Notes: generated by a model not told the origin, from the letters alone. Shown: positions 16,516 through 24,624, counted from the first letter of the stretch. The stretch is 29,712 bases of DNA from Solirubrobacteraceae bacterium (GCA_025935735.1 JAICUS010000005.1:1-29712); one strand, 5' to 3'. A program made the numbers and translations.

Positions 16516-17162
16516 TGGCCGGGATGGTGGTCAAGCCGATCTCGGCGACGGAGGCGGTCGCCGCCACGCTGCGCGAGCGCATCTTCGACGGCCTGATCGC
16601 GCCGGGCGCGCGGCTGCCCGAGCAGGAGCTGGCCGACGACTTCGGCGTCGCGCGTCCGACCGTGCGCGCCGCGATCCAGAACCTCTGCCACGAGGGCCTG
16701 CTGCAGCGCGAGCGCAACCGCAGCGCGGTCGTGCCCAAGCTGGGCGAGGAGGACGTCCGCGACCTGTTCTCCGTGCGCATCCCGCTGGAATGCCAGATCG
16801 TGCGCCAGGTGCTCGAGCGCCGCGTGCCGCTGGACGGGGTGGAGGAGGCGATCGAGCGGCTGGCGCGGCTCACGCCGCAGTCGCCGTGGAGCGCCGTGGT
16901 GGACGCAGACCTGGGCTTCCACTTCGCGCTCGCGCACGCGACGGGGAGCCTGCGCCTGGAGCGGGTCTACCGGTCGCTCAGCGGCGAGATCCGCCTGTGC
17001 ATCGCGCAGCTGCGCCCGGCCTGGTCCTCCCCGGCGGAGATGGCGGCCGAGCACCGGATGCTGCTCGACGTGATCGAGAGCGCCGACGTCGAGGATGCGG
17101 TGGCGCGGATGACCGCCCATCTCGAGCGCGCCGTCCACGACCTCACGTCACCGTCGCGCTGA
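16512..17162 (+). CDS. GntR-family transcriptional regulator with FCD domain
   Basis: The protein has up to 216 residues. The N-terminal winged helix-turn-helix (~10-75) includes PEQELADDFGVARPTVRAAI. The C-terminal all-helical FCD ligand domain (~80-210) carries the metal-ligand pattern Asp133, His137, His181 and His203. FCD regulators usually bind small carboxylates or sugar acids. Starts are possible at 16512, 16515 or 16524; 16512 gives a 4-nt overlap with the HAD-like gene. A FadR-like palindrome lies upstream of that two-gene unit, suggesting autoregulation and control of the divergent FAD-linked dehydrogenase. The 3' end overlaps the convergent alcohol dehydrogenase by 20 nt. Confidence 0.9.
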   Translation: MMAGMVVKPISATEAVAATLRERIFDGLIAPGARLPEQELADDFGVARPTVRAAIQNLCHEGLLQRERNRSAVVPKLGEEDVRDLFSVRIPLECQIVRQVLERRVPLDGVEEAIERLARLTPQSPWSAVVDADLGFHFALAHATGSLRLERVYRSLSGEIRLCIAQLRPAWSSPAEMAAEHRMLLDVIESADVEDAVARMTAHLERAVHDLTSPSR

Positions 17163-18345
17163 GCCGGGACGGCTCGCCGTACCAGGCGGCGGCCAGGATG
17201 CCCTCGATCGCGTCGGCGTCGAGGGCGCGCGGGTTGTTGTCGATCAGCCGGCGGATCCCCACCGACTGCTCGGCCAGCGCGCGCAGGTCCTCGCGCTCGA
17301 GGCCGAGCTCGGCCAGCGAGGCCGGCAGGCCGATCCGCATGCCCAGCTCGTGCACGTGCTCGACCGCGTCCTCGCAGCCCATGGCGAGCGCCAGCTCGCG
17401 CAGCTCCGCGCCGCACACCGGCCGGTTGAACTCCATCACGTAGGGCAGCAGCAGCCCGGTGCCGAGCCCGTGCGGCGTGTGCGTGGCGGCGCCGACGGCG
17501 AACTGCAGCGCGTGCGCGGCCGACACGCCGGAGGTGCCGAACGCCATGCCGGCGAGCAGGCTGCCGTAGAGCATGCCCGAGCGCGCGTCGAGGTCGGAGC
17601 CGTCCTCCACCACCCGCACGAGGTGCTGCGAGAGCTGTCGGGCGGCCAGCAGCGCGAGGCCGTCCGACAGCAGGTTCTTGCCGACCTGCGGGCGCTCGAG
17701 GGCGAGCGCCGGCGAGGGCTGCTCGCGCGCGGACATGAACGCCTCGATCGCGTGCGCGAGCGCGTCGATGCCCGCGTAGGCCGTCACCGTCGGGGGTGCA
17801 CCGAGGGTCAGCAGCGGGTCGCAGATCGCGTGGCGCGGCACGAGGTGCGGGTCGGCCACACCGACCTTCATCCCGGTCGCCGCGTCGGTGATGACCGAGA
17901 CCGGCGTGACCTCCGAGCCCGTGCCGGCGGTGGTGGGCAGCGCGACCAGCGGCAGCACGGGCCCCGGCACGGACTGCACCGGGTAGAAGCGCTCGACCGG
18001 CCCCTCGTGGGTAAGCAGCAGCGCGGTCACCTTCGCCAGGTCGATCACGCTGCCGCCGCCGACGGCCACGATCACGTCCGGCTCGACCGCGCGGCCGACC
18101 GACACCGCGGCGTTGACGGTGGTCATCGGCACGTCCACGGCGCCGGAGTCGAAGACCGTCACGCGCAGCCCGGACTGCTTGAGCGAGTCGCGCACGGTGG
18201 CGAAGCCGGGCGTGGTGGCGATCCGCGGGTCGGTGCAGATCAGGCAGCGGGATCCGAAGCGCGCCGCGATCGGCCCGGTCGCCGGAGCCATCCCGGCGCC
18301 GAACAGGACCTGGGCCGGCGCGCGCAGCACAGCGAATTCAGTCAT
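17143..18345 (-). CDS. Iron-type (group III) alcohol dehydrogenase
   Basis: A 400-residue NAD(P)- and metal-dependent dehydrogenase. The nucleotide-binding GGGSVID begins at residue 96 and TTAGTGSEVT is at ~138-147. The metal ligands Asp194, His198, His268 and His282 show the family spacing. Family members include lactaldehyde reductase, maleylacetate reductase, 4-hydroxybutyrate dehydrogenase and hydroxyacid-oxoacid transhydrogenase. Which one applies cannot be fixed by eye; the neighbours (semialdehyde-type ALDH, FAD-linked 2-hydroxyacid dehydrogenase) favour a 4-hydroxyacid role. It is the last gene of the leftward operon, and its start overlaps the hydrolase stop by 8 nt. Confidence 0.9.
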   Translation of the reverse strand: MTEFAVLRAPAQVLFGAGMAPATGPIAARFGSRCLICTDPRIATTPGFATVRDSLKQSGLRVTVFDSGAVDVPMTTVNAAVSVGRAVEPDVIVAVGGGSVIDLAKVTALLLTHEGPVERFYPVQSVPGPVLPLVALPTTAGTGSEVTPVSVITDAATGMKVGVADPHLVPRHAICDPLLTLGAPPTVTAYAGIDALAHAIEAFMSAREQPSPALALERPQVGKNLLSDGLALLAARQLSQHLVRVVEDGSDLDARSGMLYGSLLAGMAFGTSGVSAAHALQFAVGAATHTPHGLGTGLLLPYVMEFNRPVCGAELRELALAMGCEDAVEHVHELGMRIGLPASLAELGLEREDLRALAEQSVGIRRLIDNNPRALDADAIEGILAAAWYGEPSRLSATVT

Positions 18346-19174
18346 CGTCCTCCAAGAACGCGATCAGCAGTCGGTGAAGCTCGGCGGGGCGCTCGACCGG
18401 CACGGAGTGCCCGCACGCGCCGAGCGCGTGGAGCCGGACGTCGCGCAGGCGGCCGAGCAGGGGAAGGGCGCTGTCGCGCAGGGGCACCAGGCGGTCCTCG
18501 GCGCCGTGGACGAGGAGCACCGGCGCCGCGACCGCGGCGAGCTCGGCGTCCGACAGCGCGAGGTCGCGCACCCAGCGGTCGCGCGGCGGGGGGAAGAGCG
18601 AGGGATAGACCGCGCGCGGCCCGGGCGCGAGCGTGGCCCGCAGCCGCGCCTCGACGGCGGCCTCGGTGATCGCCGCGCGGTCGTGGCGCAGCGTCTCCAG
18701 CAGCGCGCGCGCCGCCGCGCGGTCCGGTGCGTACGCCCACATGCGGTCCAGCGCGTCCGGCAGCGGCATGTCGATCCCGAGCGTGCCGATGGCGACGACG
18801 CGGGAGACGGCGTCCGGGCGCGCCGCGGCGGCCGCCAGGGCCATCGCCCCCCCGGCCGAGTGGCCGACCACGGCGCAGCGCGCGACGCCGAGGGCGTCGA
18901 GCAGCCCGAGCGCCTGCGCCGTCCAGGCCGCGCGCCCGGGGGCGGGGAGGGGGTCGCTGCCGCCGAAGCCCGCGAGGTCGGGCGCGATCACCCGGTGACG
19001 CGGGGCCAGCGCGGCCGCGAGCGGCCCCCAGGCCGCCGCGGCCGTGGTGCCGGGGCCGGAGCCGTGCAGGAGCAGCACCGCCGGCCCCTGCCCGGCGTCG
19101 AGCAGGTGCACGCGCCGCCCGCCGACCGCGACGTCGCGCTCGGCCGGCGCCGCCTCGGCGATCCGCACCGTCAT
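18338..19174 (-). CDS. Alpha/beta-fold hydrolase
   Basis: A 278-residue cytoplasmic hydrolase. It has the oxyanion-loop motif HGSGPG (37-42), nucleophile elbow GHSAGG with Ser106, acid Asp227 in HGAEDRLVP and His256 in GACGHSVP, so a full triad is present. The HGSGPG loop is typical of C-C bond (meta-cleavage product) hydrolases of the DmpD/TodF/BphD group, but esterases and lactonases also share it. I use ATG 19174, which has GGGGAGG 6 nt upstream; an in-frame GTG at 19192 lacks a ribosome site. It lies between the DJ-1/PfpI gene and the iron-type dehydrogenase in one operon. Confidence 0.87.
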   Translation of the reverse strand: MTVRIAEAAPAERDVAVGGRRVHLLDAGQGPAVLLLHGSGPGTTAAAAWGPLAAALAPRHRVIAPDLAGFGGSDPLPAPGRAAWTAQALGLLDALGVARCAVVGHSAGGAMALAAAAARPDAVSRVVAIGTLGIDMPLPDALDRMWAYAPDRAAARALLETLRHDRAAITEAAVEARLRATLAPGPRAVYPSLFPPPRDRWVRDLALSDAELAAVAAPVLLVHGAEDRLVPLRDSALPLLGRLRDVRLHALGACGHSVPVERPAELHRLLIAFLEDDD

Positions 19175-19180
19175 CCCCGG

Positions 19181-19187
19181 CCTCCCC
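19181..19187 (-). promoter_or_regulatory. Ribosome site that sets the hydrolase start
   Basis: GGGGAGG on the minus strand lies 6 nt before ATG 19174 and argues against the upstream GTG at 19192. Confidence 0.6.
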
Positions 19188-19208
19188 GTCACCCCGCCCG
19201 GCCGGCGC

Positions 19209-19775
19209 TCAGGCCGGCACGGCCGCCCGCTCGAGGACGCCCATGAACGCGCGCGACCAGTCCGGCAGGTCCGGCCAGCCGCGGCACGACACCATGTTGC
19301 CGTCGACGACGTCCGGCGCGTCCACCACGGTGGCGCCCGCGTTCTCCATGTCGCCGGTCAGCGGCGGGAAGGCCGCGGTGCGGCGGCCGCGCAGCAGCCC
19401 GTAGACCGCGGGCACCTGCGGGCCGTGGCAGACGGTGCCGACGGGCAGGTCGTGCTCGAAGAAGTGCTCGGTGATGCGGCGCACGTCCGCGTCGGCCCGG
19501 ATGTACTCCGGCGCGCGCCCGCCCGGGATCACCAGCGCGACGTAGTCGGCCGGGTCGACCTCGGCGAACGTCACGTCGACCGGCAGCTTGCGGCCGTTCT
19601 TCTCCGTGTAGGCGTCGGACTCGGGGTCGAAGTCGTGGATGACGAGCTGCACCGGGCGCCGCGTGCGCGCGGCGACGTCGGCCGCGTAGCCCGCCTCGCG
19701 CAGCCGGTAGATGGGGTACATCGCGTCGAGCTCCTCGGCCGCGTCGCCTACGAGCACGAGCACGCGCTGCTGCAT
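19209..19775 (-). CDS. DJ-1/PfpI-family protein
   Basis: A 188-residue protein of the class I amidotransferase-like fold. It has the nucleophile elbow GTVCHGPQ with Cys116 and His117, the conserved acidic position at Glu14/Glu15, and LVIPGGRAPE around 81-90. Family members act as cysteine peptidases, glyoxalases/deglycases or hydratases. Beside an aldehyde dehydrogenase, a detoxification or aldehyde-related role is plausible but not shown. A GGAGGAG site precedes the ATG. The gene starts 50 bp after the ALDH stop and ends 34 bp before the hydrolase ATG, so it belongs to the same leftward operon. Confidence 0.9.
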   Translation of the reverse strand: MQQRVLVLVGDAAEELDAMYPIYRLREAGYAADVAARTRRPVQLVIHDFDPESDAYTEKNGRKLPVDVTFAEVDPADYVALVIPGGRAPEYIRADADVRRITEHFFEHDLPVGTVCHGPQVPAVYGLLRGRRTAAFPPLTGDMENAGATVVDAPDVVDGNMVSCRGWPDLPDWSRAFMGVLERAAVPA

Positions 19776-19814
19776 GGGTCTCCTCCTCGCCTCACTGGAA
19801 TGGTTGAAAGGTTC

Positions 19815-19825
19815 TGCAAGATCCG
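19815..19825. repeat. 11-bp direct repeat, copy 1
   Basis: TGCAAGATCCG in the ALDH–PfpI gap, directly beside the ALDH stop; identical to 21286-21296 upstream of ALDH. It may be a regulator half-site. Confidence 0.45.
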
Positions 19826-21253
19826 TCAGTCGAACGCGAAGTACTTCGGCTCCATGAAGTCCAGGAGGCCGTGATGGCCACCCTCGCGCCCGAGCCCGCT
19901 CTGCTTGACGCCGCCGAACGGCGCCGCGGGATCGGACACGACGCCGCGGTTGAGGCCGACCATCCCGGTCTCGATCGCCTCTCCCATCGCCATCGCGCGC
20001 CGCAGGTCGCGGCTGTAGACGTACGCCACCAGGCCGTGCTCGGTGTCGTTGGCCAGCGCGATCGCGTCGGCCTCGTCGGCGAACCCGACGATCGGCGCGA
20101 CCGGGCCGAACACCTCGTCGGCCAGCATCTCGCTGCCCGGCGCGACGCGGTCGAGCACCGTCGGCGGGTAGAAGAAGCCGGGCCCGGGCAGCCGCTCGCC
20201 GCCGGTGCGGACGCGCGCCCCGCGGTCGACCGCGTCGGCGACCAGGCGCTCGACCTTCTCGCGCGCGGGCTCGTTGATCAGCGGGCCGAGCTGCGCGCCC
20301 GGCTCCATCCCCGGGCCGACGCGCACGGCCTCCATGGCCGCCGTCAGCCGCGCGCCGAACTCGCCGGCCACCGACTCGTGCACCAGGAAGCGGTTCGCCG
20401 CGGTGCAGGCCTCGCCGCCGTTGCGGAGCTTGGCGGCCATGGCGCCCTCGACCGCGGCGTCGAGGTCGGCGTCCGCGAGCACGAGGAACGGCGCGTTGCC
20501 ACCCAGCTCCATCGAGGCGTTGACCACGCGCCCGGCGGCCTGCGCGAGCAGCTCGCGGCCGACCGCCGTCGACCCGGTGAAGGACAGCTTGCGCACGCGC
20601 GGGTCGGCGAGCAGCGCGCGCACCAGCGGCCGCGGCTCGTCGGTGGGCAGGACGTTGACGACGCCGGGCGGCACGCCGGCCTCCTCGAGCGCCCGGACGA
20701 TCGCCAGCGCGGTGAGCGGCGTCTCCTGCGCCGGCTTGAGCACGGTCGTGCAGCCCGCCGCCAGCGCGGGGCCGAGCTTGCGCGTGGCCATCGCGGCGGG
20801 GAAGTTCCACGGGGTCACGAGCACGGCCACGCCGACCGGCTGGTGCATGACCAGCATGCGGTTCGCGCCGCCGGGAGCGATCGCGTAGTCGCCGTTGGCG
20901 CGCACCGCCTCTTCTGAGAACCAGCGCAGGAACTCCGCGGCGTACGCCGCCTCGCCGCGCGCCTCGGCGAGCGGCTTGCCCATCTCGCGCACGATCAGCT
21001 CGGCCACCTCGTCGAGGCGGGCCGTCATGAGGTCGAACGCGCGCCGGAGGATCTCGGCGCGCTCGCGCGGCGCGCGCGCGGCCCACTCCGGACCCGCCGC
21101 GTGCGCGGCCTCGACGGCCGCGAGGCCGTCCGCCTCCGTGGCGGCCGCCACGGACGCGATGACCGATCCGTCGGCCGGATCGAGGACGTCGAACCGGCGC
21201 TCGCCGGCGCCGGGGCGCCAGGCGCCGCCGACCAGGACCTCAGCGGTGCTCAT
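19826..21253 (-). CDS. NAD(P)-dependent aldehyde dehydrogenase (succinate-semialdehyde dehydrogenase type)
   Basis: The protein has 475 residues from ATG 21253 (MSTAEV). It has VTPWNFP with Asn150, FTGSTAVGREL near 225, general base Glu249 in MELGGNAP and catalytic Cys283 in NGGEACTAANRF. The ANRF context resembles succinate-semialdehyde and related semialdehyde dehydrogenases. It oxidises an aldehyde to the acid. A longer upstream frame to 21322 would read through the promoter and is not supported. No ribosome site precedes ATG 21253, but a -10 lies 8 nt upstream, so leaderless translation is likely. It is the first gene of the leftward operon with DJ-1/PfpI, hydrolase and iron-type dehydrogenase, and is divergent from the ABC operon. 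Confidence 0.92.
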   Translation of the reverse strand: MSTAEVLVGGAWRPGAGERRFDVLDPADGSVIASVAAATEADGLAAVEAAHAAGPEWAARAPRERAEILRRAFDLMTARLDEVAELIVREMGKPLAEARGEAAYAAEFLRWFSEEAVRANGDYAIAPGGANRMLVMHQPVGVAVLVTPWNFPAAMATRKLGPALAAGCTTVLKPAQETPLTALAIVRALEEAGVPPGVVNVLPTDEPRPLVRALLADPRVRKLSFTGSTAVGRELLAQAAGRVVNASMELGGNAPFLVLADADLDAAVEGAMAAKLRNGGEACTAANRFLVHESVAGEFGARLTAAMEAVRVGPGMEPGAQLGPLINEPAREKVERLVADAVDRGARVRTGGERLPGPGFFYPPTVLDRVAPGSEMLADEVFGPVAPIVGFADEADAIALANDTEHGLVAYVYSRDLRRAMAMGEAIETGMVGLNRGVVSDPAAPFGGVKQSGLGREGGHHGLLDFMEPKYFAFD

Positions 21254-21261
21254 TGGGAAAA

Positions 21262-21290
21262 AGCGTATCCATCGATGACAGGGAATGCAA
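21262..21290 (-). promoter_or_regulatory. Candidate leaderless promoter of the ALDH operon
   Basis: On the minus strand, TTGCAT (21285-21290), 17 bp, TACGCT (21262-21267), then 8 nt to the ATG. There is no ribosome site. The -35 overlaps the 11-bp repeat TGCAAGATCCG. Confidence 0.5.
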
Positions 21291-21296
21291 GATCCG
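21286..21296. repeat. 11-bp direct repeat, copy 2
   Basis: TGCAAGATCCG overlaps the -35 of the ALDH promoter and is identical to 19815-19825. Confidence 0.45.
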
Positions 21297-21306
21297 CGGA
21301 GAGGTA

Positions 21307-21336
21307 TTGACAAATGTTGCAAGAACTGCGTAGATG
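21307..21336 (+). promoter_or_regulatory. Candidate promoter of the ABC–DeoR–MFS–EboC operon
   Basis: Perfect TTGACA (21307-21312), then GTAGAT or TAGATG after 17 or 18 bp. The leader of about 65 nt ends in a strong GGAGGAGGAGG site. TTGCAA occurs in the spacer (near 21317) and again near 21350, which could be operator half-sites for the DeoR protein of the operon. Confidence 0.5.
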
Positions 21337-21408
21337 CCTTACAGCCGGTTGCAATGTTCTCGCGGCCACGTGGGCGACGGCGCCCGCGGCCCAGCGGAGG
21401 AGGAGGAG

Positions 21409-22776
21409 ATGAAGGAAAAGCTCATCAAGGGCTGGGCGGTCGGGCTCGCGGCGATCGCCGCGGCCGCGGCCGTCGCCGCGTGCGGCGGTGGAGGCGGCGG
21501 CGGCGCGGCCAAGGCGTCGGCCGACTTCACCAGCAAGCTGACCAAGAAGCCCATCACGCTGACGTTCCTGTGGTTCGAATGGCCGCCGGCGCACGCGCTC
21601 GAGGCGCTGGGCAAGGAGTACTCGAAGATCCGGCCGAACGTCACCGTCAAGGTGAACACCGTCCCGATCGCCAACTGGCACGACGCGATCTTCACCCAGT
21701 TCGCGGCTCGCAAGACGAACTTCGACCTGCCGATCCTCGACTCGCAGAACATCGGCGAGGCGGTCACCAACGGCGACATCCTCGACCTCACCGACTTCAC
21801 CAAGAAGTATGTCGACAAGAGCGCGTACTACCCGTACTTCTTCGCCGCCTACGGCCAGTATCCGCAGGCCCAGACCGGGCAGCCGTCACCCGGCGCGCGC
21901 ACGTACGGCGTGCCGCTGATGGGCGACACGTGGACGATGATCTACCGCAAGGACCTGATCCCCACGGCCCCCACCACCTGGGAGGGCATGATCCAGGCCG
22001 CCAAGAAGTGCCAGGACGAGAATCCGGGCATGAGCGGGCTGGCGTTCCACCAGTCCGGCGCGGGTGACGCCGCGGCGGTGACGTTCAACACCGTCGACTG
22101 GCTCTACGGCGGCGAGCTGTGGAACGCCAAGACGCGCAAGATCGACGGCGTGGTCAACGACGCCGCCGGCAAGAAGGCGATGAACGTGCTCGTCAACGAG
22201 ATGAAGCCGCTCACGCCCAAGGGCTCGAGCAACTGGTTCATCGACGAGGTCAACGCGGCGATCAACCAGGGCAAGGTGTGCATCGGCCTGCAGTGGATCG
22301 GCGGCATCGGCGTGCTCGATCCCAAGAGCTCGACGCTGGGCAAGACCGAGGGCCAGATCCTCAAGAAGCTCGCGTTCGCGCCGCTGCCCACGCAGGACAC
22401 CAACTGGGTGCCGCTCGGCGGCATGGGCATGCACGTCTCGCGGTTCGCGCCCCCCGACCACCAGGCCGAGGCGCTGAACTTCATCAAGTGGTTCCAGTCG
22501 GCCGACGTGCAGAAGAAGTGGGCCGAGCTCGGCGGCGTCCCGGGTCGCAAGGACGTCCTCAGCTCACCCGAGTTCCTCAATGCCAAGCCCTACAACAAGG
22601 TGTTCGCCGAGTCGGTCCCGCGGGTCAAGGACTTCTGGAACCTGCCGGAGTACGCCAAGTTGGTGAACATCGAGTCCACGCATGTCAACGCGGCGCTCAG
22701 CGGCACCGAGTCGCCCGACGCCGCGCTGAACAAGATCGCCACCGAGCAGCAGCAGGTGCTCGACCCGGGCGACTGA
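21409..22776 (+). CDS. ABC transporter solute-binding lipoprotein (carbohydrate type)
   Basis: The protein has 455 residues from ATG 21409, directly after a GGAGGAGGAGG tract. An in-frame ATG at 21334 lies in the leader and is rejected. The signal peptide ends in lipobox AVAAC with Cys25, followed by a Gly tract. The mature part has the layout of family 1 extracellular solute-binding proteins (sugar/polyol class): an LTFLWFEWPP-type first strand and HVSRFAPPDHQAEALNFIKWF toward the end. It captures substrate outside the membrane and delivers it to the two permeases. The substrate cannot be read from sequence; the paired ATPases and DeoR regulator would suit a sugar or polyol. Confidence 0.9.
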   Translation: MKEKLIKGWAVGLAAIAAAAAVAACGGGGGGGAAKASADFTSKLTKKPITLTFLWFEWPPAHALEALGKEYSKIRPNVTVKVNTVPIANWHDAIFTQFAARKTNFDLPILDSQNIGEAVTNGDILDLTDFTKKYVDKSAYYPYFFAAYGQYPQAQTGQPSPGARTYGVPLMGDTWTMIYRKDLIPTAPTTWEGMIQAAKKCQDENPGMSGLAFHQSGAGDAAAVTFNTVDWLYGGELWNAKTRKIDGVVNDAAGKKAMNVLVNEMKPLTPKGSSNWFIDEVNAAINQGKVCIGLQWIGGIGVLDPKSSTLGKTEGQILKKLAFAPLPTQDTNWVPLGGMGMHVSRFAPPDHQAEALNFIKWFQSADVQKKWAELGGVPGRKDVLSSPEFLNAKPYNKVFAESVPRVKDFWNLPEYAKLVNIESTHVNAALSGTESPDAALNKIATEQQQVLDPGD

Positions 22777-22782
22777 CGGCCG

Positions 22783-22816
22783 GGCGAGGCCGGGCTGCTC
22801 CCCGCCCGGCCTCGCC
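22783..22816 (+). terminator. Hairpin between binding-protein and permease genes
   Basis: GGCGAGGCCGGGC and GCCCGGCCTCGCC form a 13-bp perfect stem with an 8-nt loop, 6 nt after the binding-protein stop and 16 nt before the permease ATG. It has no T-tract. It probably acts as an mRNA-stability or partial-termination element giving more binding protein than permease. Confidence 0.6.
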
Positions 22817-22832
22817 GCCCGCCACCGTGACC

Positions 22833-23789
22833 ATGACAAAGACGCTCGACACGCCCCCGCCGCAGGCGCCGGACGAGCCGGCGCTGACGCCGCCTCCGGC
22901 GGCCGCCCGCCTGCGGTTCTTCACCGATCGGCGCCTGGCCGGCCTGTTCATCTCGCCCGCGCTGGCGCTGCTGCTGTTCCTCTCGGTCTTCCCGCTGCTG
23001 TGGGCGCTGTACCTGTCGTTCACCGACTACTCCGCCACGCGGGATGTCGGCGCGAACTGGGTCGGGCTCCGCAACTACACGGACATCATCGGATCGGCCG
23101 ACACGCACCAGCGCGCGCTGACCACGCTGGTCTTCGTCGTCGGAGCGGTGGGCCTGGAGACCGTGCTCGGCTTCACCATCGCCTATCTGATCTCGCGCCG
23201 CACGCGCGCTCGCGGCGCCCTGACCACGCTCTTCCTGACGCCGATGATGCTGTCACCGGTGGTCGTCGGGCTCTTCTGGAAGTTCATGCTCGACGTGCAG
23301 TTCGGCGTGGTGAACTCGTTCCTGGGGAGCCTCGGGCTGGGGCGCGTGACCTGGCTCACGGAGAAGAAGCTCGCGCTGCTCTCGCTGATCGTGGTCGACA
23401 CCTGGCAGTGGACGCCGTTCATCATGCTCATCGCGCTCGCCGGGCTGACCGCCGTGCCGAAGTACCTCTATGAGGCGGCGGAGATCGACCGCGCGTCGGA
23501 GTGGTTCAAGTTCCGCCGCATCACGCTGCCGCTCGTCTGGCCGCTGGTGCTGATCGCGGTGCTGTTCCGGGCGATCGAGGCGTTCCGCCTGTTCGACCTC
23601 GTCTACATCCTCACCGCCGGGGGCCCCGGCTCCTCGACGGAGACGCTGTCGTTCCAGATCTACAAGGTGGCGTTCTTCGGGTTCGACACCGGGCGCGCCT
23701 CCGCCTACGGGATCCTGATGGTGGTCGTCGTGATCATCCTCGCGCAGTTCTACCTGCGCTACCTCAACCGAGTGAAGGAGCGCTCATGA
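22833..23789 (+). CDS. ABC sugar transporter permease 1 (MalF/UgpA type)
   Basis: The protein has 318 residues from ATG 22833 (GTG 22827 is in frame and possible). A Pro-rich cytoplasmic N-terminus of ~30 residues precedes about six transmembrane helices. The EAA loop, YEAAEIDRASEWFKFRRITLP, is where the ATPase docks. It forms the membrane channel with permease 2. Its stop overlaps the start of permease 2 (ATGA). Confidence 0.92.
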   Translation: MTKTLDTPPPQAPDEPALTPPPAAARLRFFTDRRLAGLFISPALALLLFLSVFPLLWALYLSFTDYSATRDVGANWVGLRNYTDIIGSADTHQRALTTLVFVVGAVGLETVLGFTIAYLISRRTRARGALTTLFLTPMMLSPVVVGLFWKFMLDVQFGVVNSFLGSLGLGRVTWLTEKKLALLSLIVVDTWQWTPFIMLIALAGLTAVPKYLYEAAEIDRASEWFKFRRITLPLVWPLVLIAVLFRAIEAFRLFDLVYILTAGGPGSSTETLSFQIYKVAFFGFDTGRASAYGILMVVVVIILAQFYLRYLNRVKERS

Positions 23790-24622
23790 CGCGCCGCTTG
23801 AAGACCGGCAGCGTGATCGAGATCACGCTCCTGTGCCTGTTCGCCGTCGTGATGCTGTTCCCGGTCCTGTGGATGCTCGAGACCGCGCTCAAGGAGCAGC
23901 GCGACATCTACACGGTGCCGGCGAAGGTCCTCGATTTCCACGTCACGCTCGACCATTTCCGCGACGTCTTCAAGTCGGGCTCGCCGGTGGTGGCCGGCTT
24001 CCGCAACTCGGTGATCGTGGCGACCGTCTCGACGCTGATCGCCACCGGCCTCGGCGTGCCCGCCGCCTACGCCTACTCGCGCTTCCCCATCAAGGCCAAG
24101 AAGGACCAGCTGTTCTTCATCCTCTCGACCCGGTTCATGCCGCCGGTCGTGGTGGTGATCCCGATCTTCCTGATGTACCGCGACCTCAACCTGATCGACT
24201 CGCGCACCGGCCTGATCCTGATCTACGCGGCGTTCAACCTCCCGTTCACGATCTGGATGATGAAGGGCTTCGTCGACGAGGTCCCGGGCGAGTACGAGGA
24301 CGCGGCGATGCTCGACGGGTACTCGCGCCCGGAGGCGTTCTGGCGGGTGACGCTGCCGCTGCTCGTCCCCGGGATCGCCGCGACGGCGGTGTTCGCGCTG
24401 ATCTTCTCCTGGAACGAGTTCGCCTTCGCGGTCTTCCTGACGACGAGCGACAGCTCGCGCACGGCCCCGCCGGCGATCGCCGGGCTGATCGGCGGGTCGA
24501 CGATCGACTGGGGGCTCGTCGCCGCGTCGGCGATGGTCTTCGCGGTCCCGGTCCTCGCGTTCGCGTTCCTCGTGCGCAAGCACCTGGTGGCCGGCGTCAC
24601 GCTCGGCGCGGTGAGGAGGTAG
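23786..24622 (+). CDS. ABC sugar transporter permease 2 (MalG/UgpE type)
   Basis: The protein has 278 residues, about six transmembrane helices and the EAA loop EYEDAAMLDGYSRPEAFWRVTLP. GAAGGAG precedes the ATG. It overlaps permease 1 by 4 nt and is followed 2 nt later by the first ATPase. It pairs with permease 1 to form the translocation path. Confidence 0.93.
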   Translation: MTRRLKTGSVIEITLLCLFAVVMLFPVLWMLETALKEQRDIYTVPAKVLDFHVTLDHFRDVFKSGSPVVAGFRNSVIVATVSTLIATGLGVPAAYAYSRFPIKAKKDQLFFILSTRFMPPVVVVIPIFLMYRDLNLIDSRTGLILIYAAFNLPFTIWMMKGFVDEVPGEYEDAAMLDGYSRPEAFWRVTLPLLVPGIAATAVFALIFSWNEFAFAVFLTTSDSSRTAPPAIAGLIGGSTIDWGLVAASAMVFAVPVLAFAFLVRKHLVAGVTLGAVRR

Positions 24623-24624
24623 CC

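Noticed and set aside
21254..21322. N-terminal extension of the aldehyde dehydrogenase
   Set aside because: The extra residues are Cys/His/Arg-rich, unlike the family, and cover the promoter elements.
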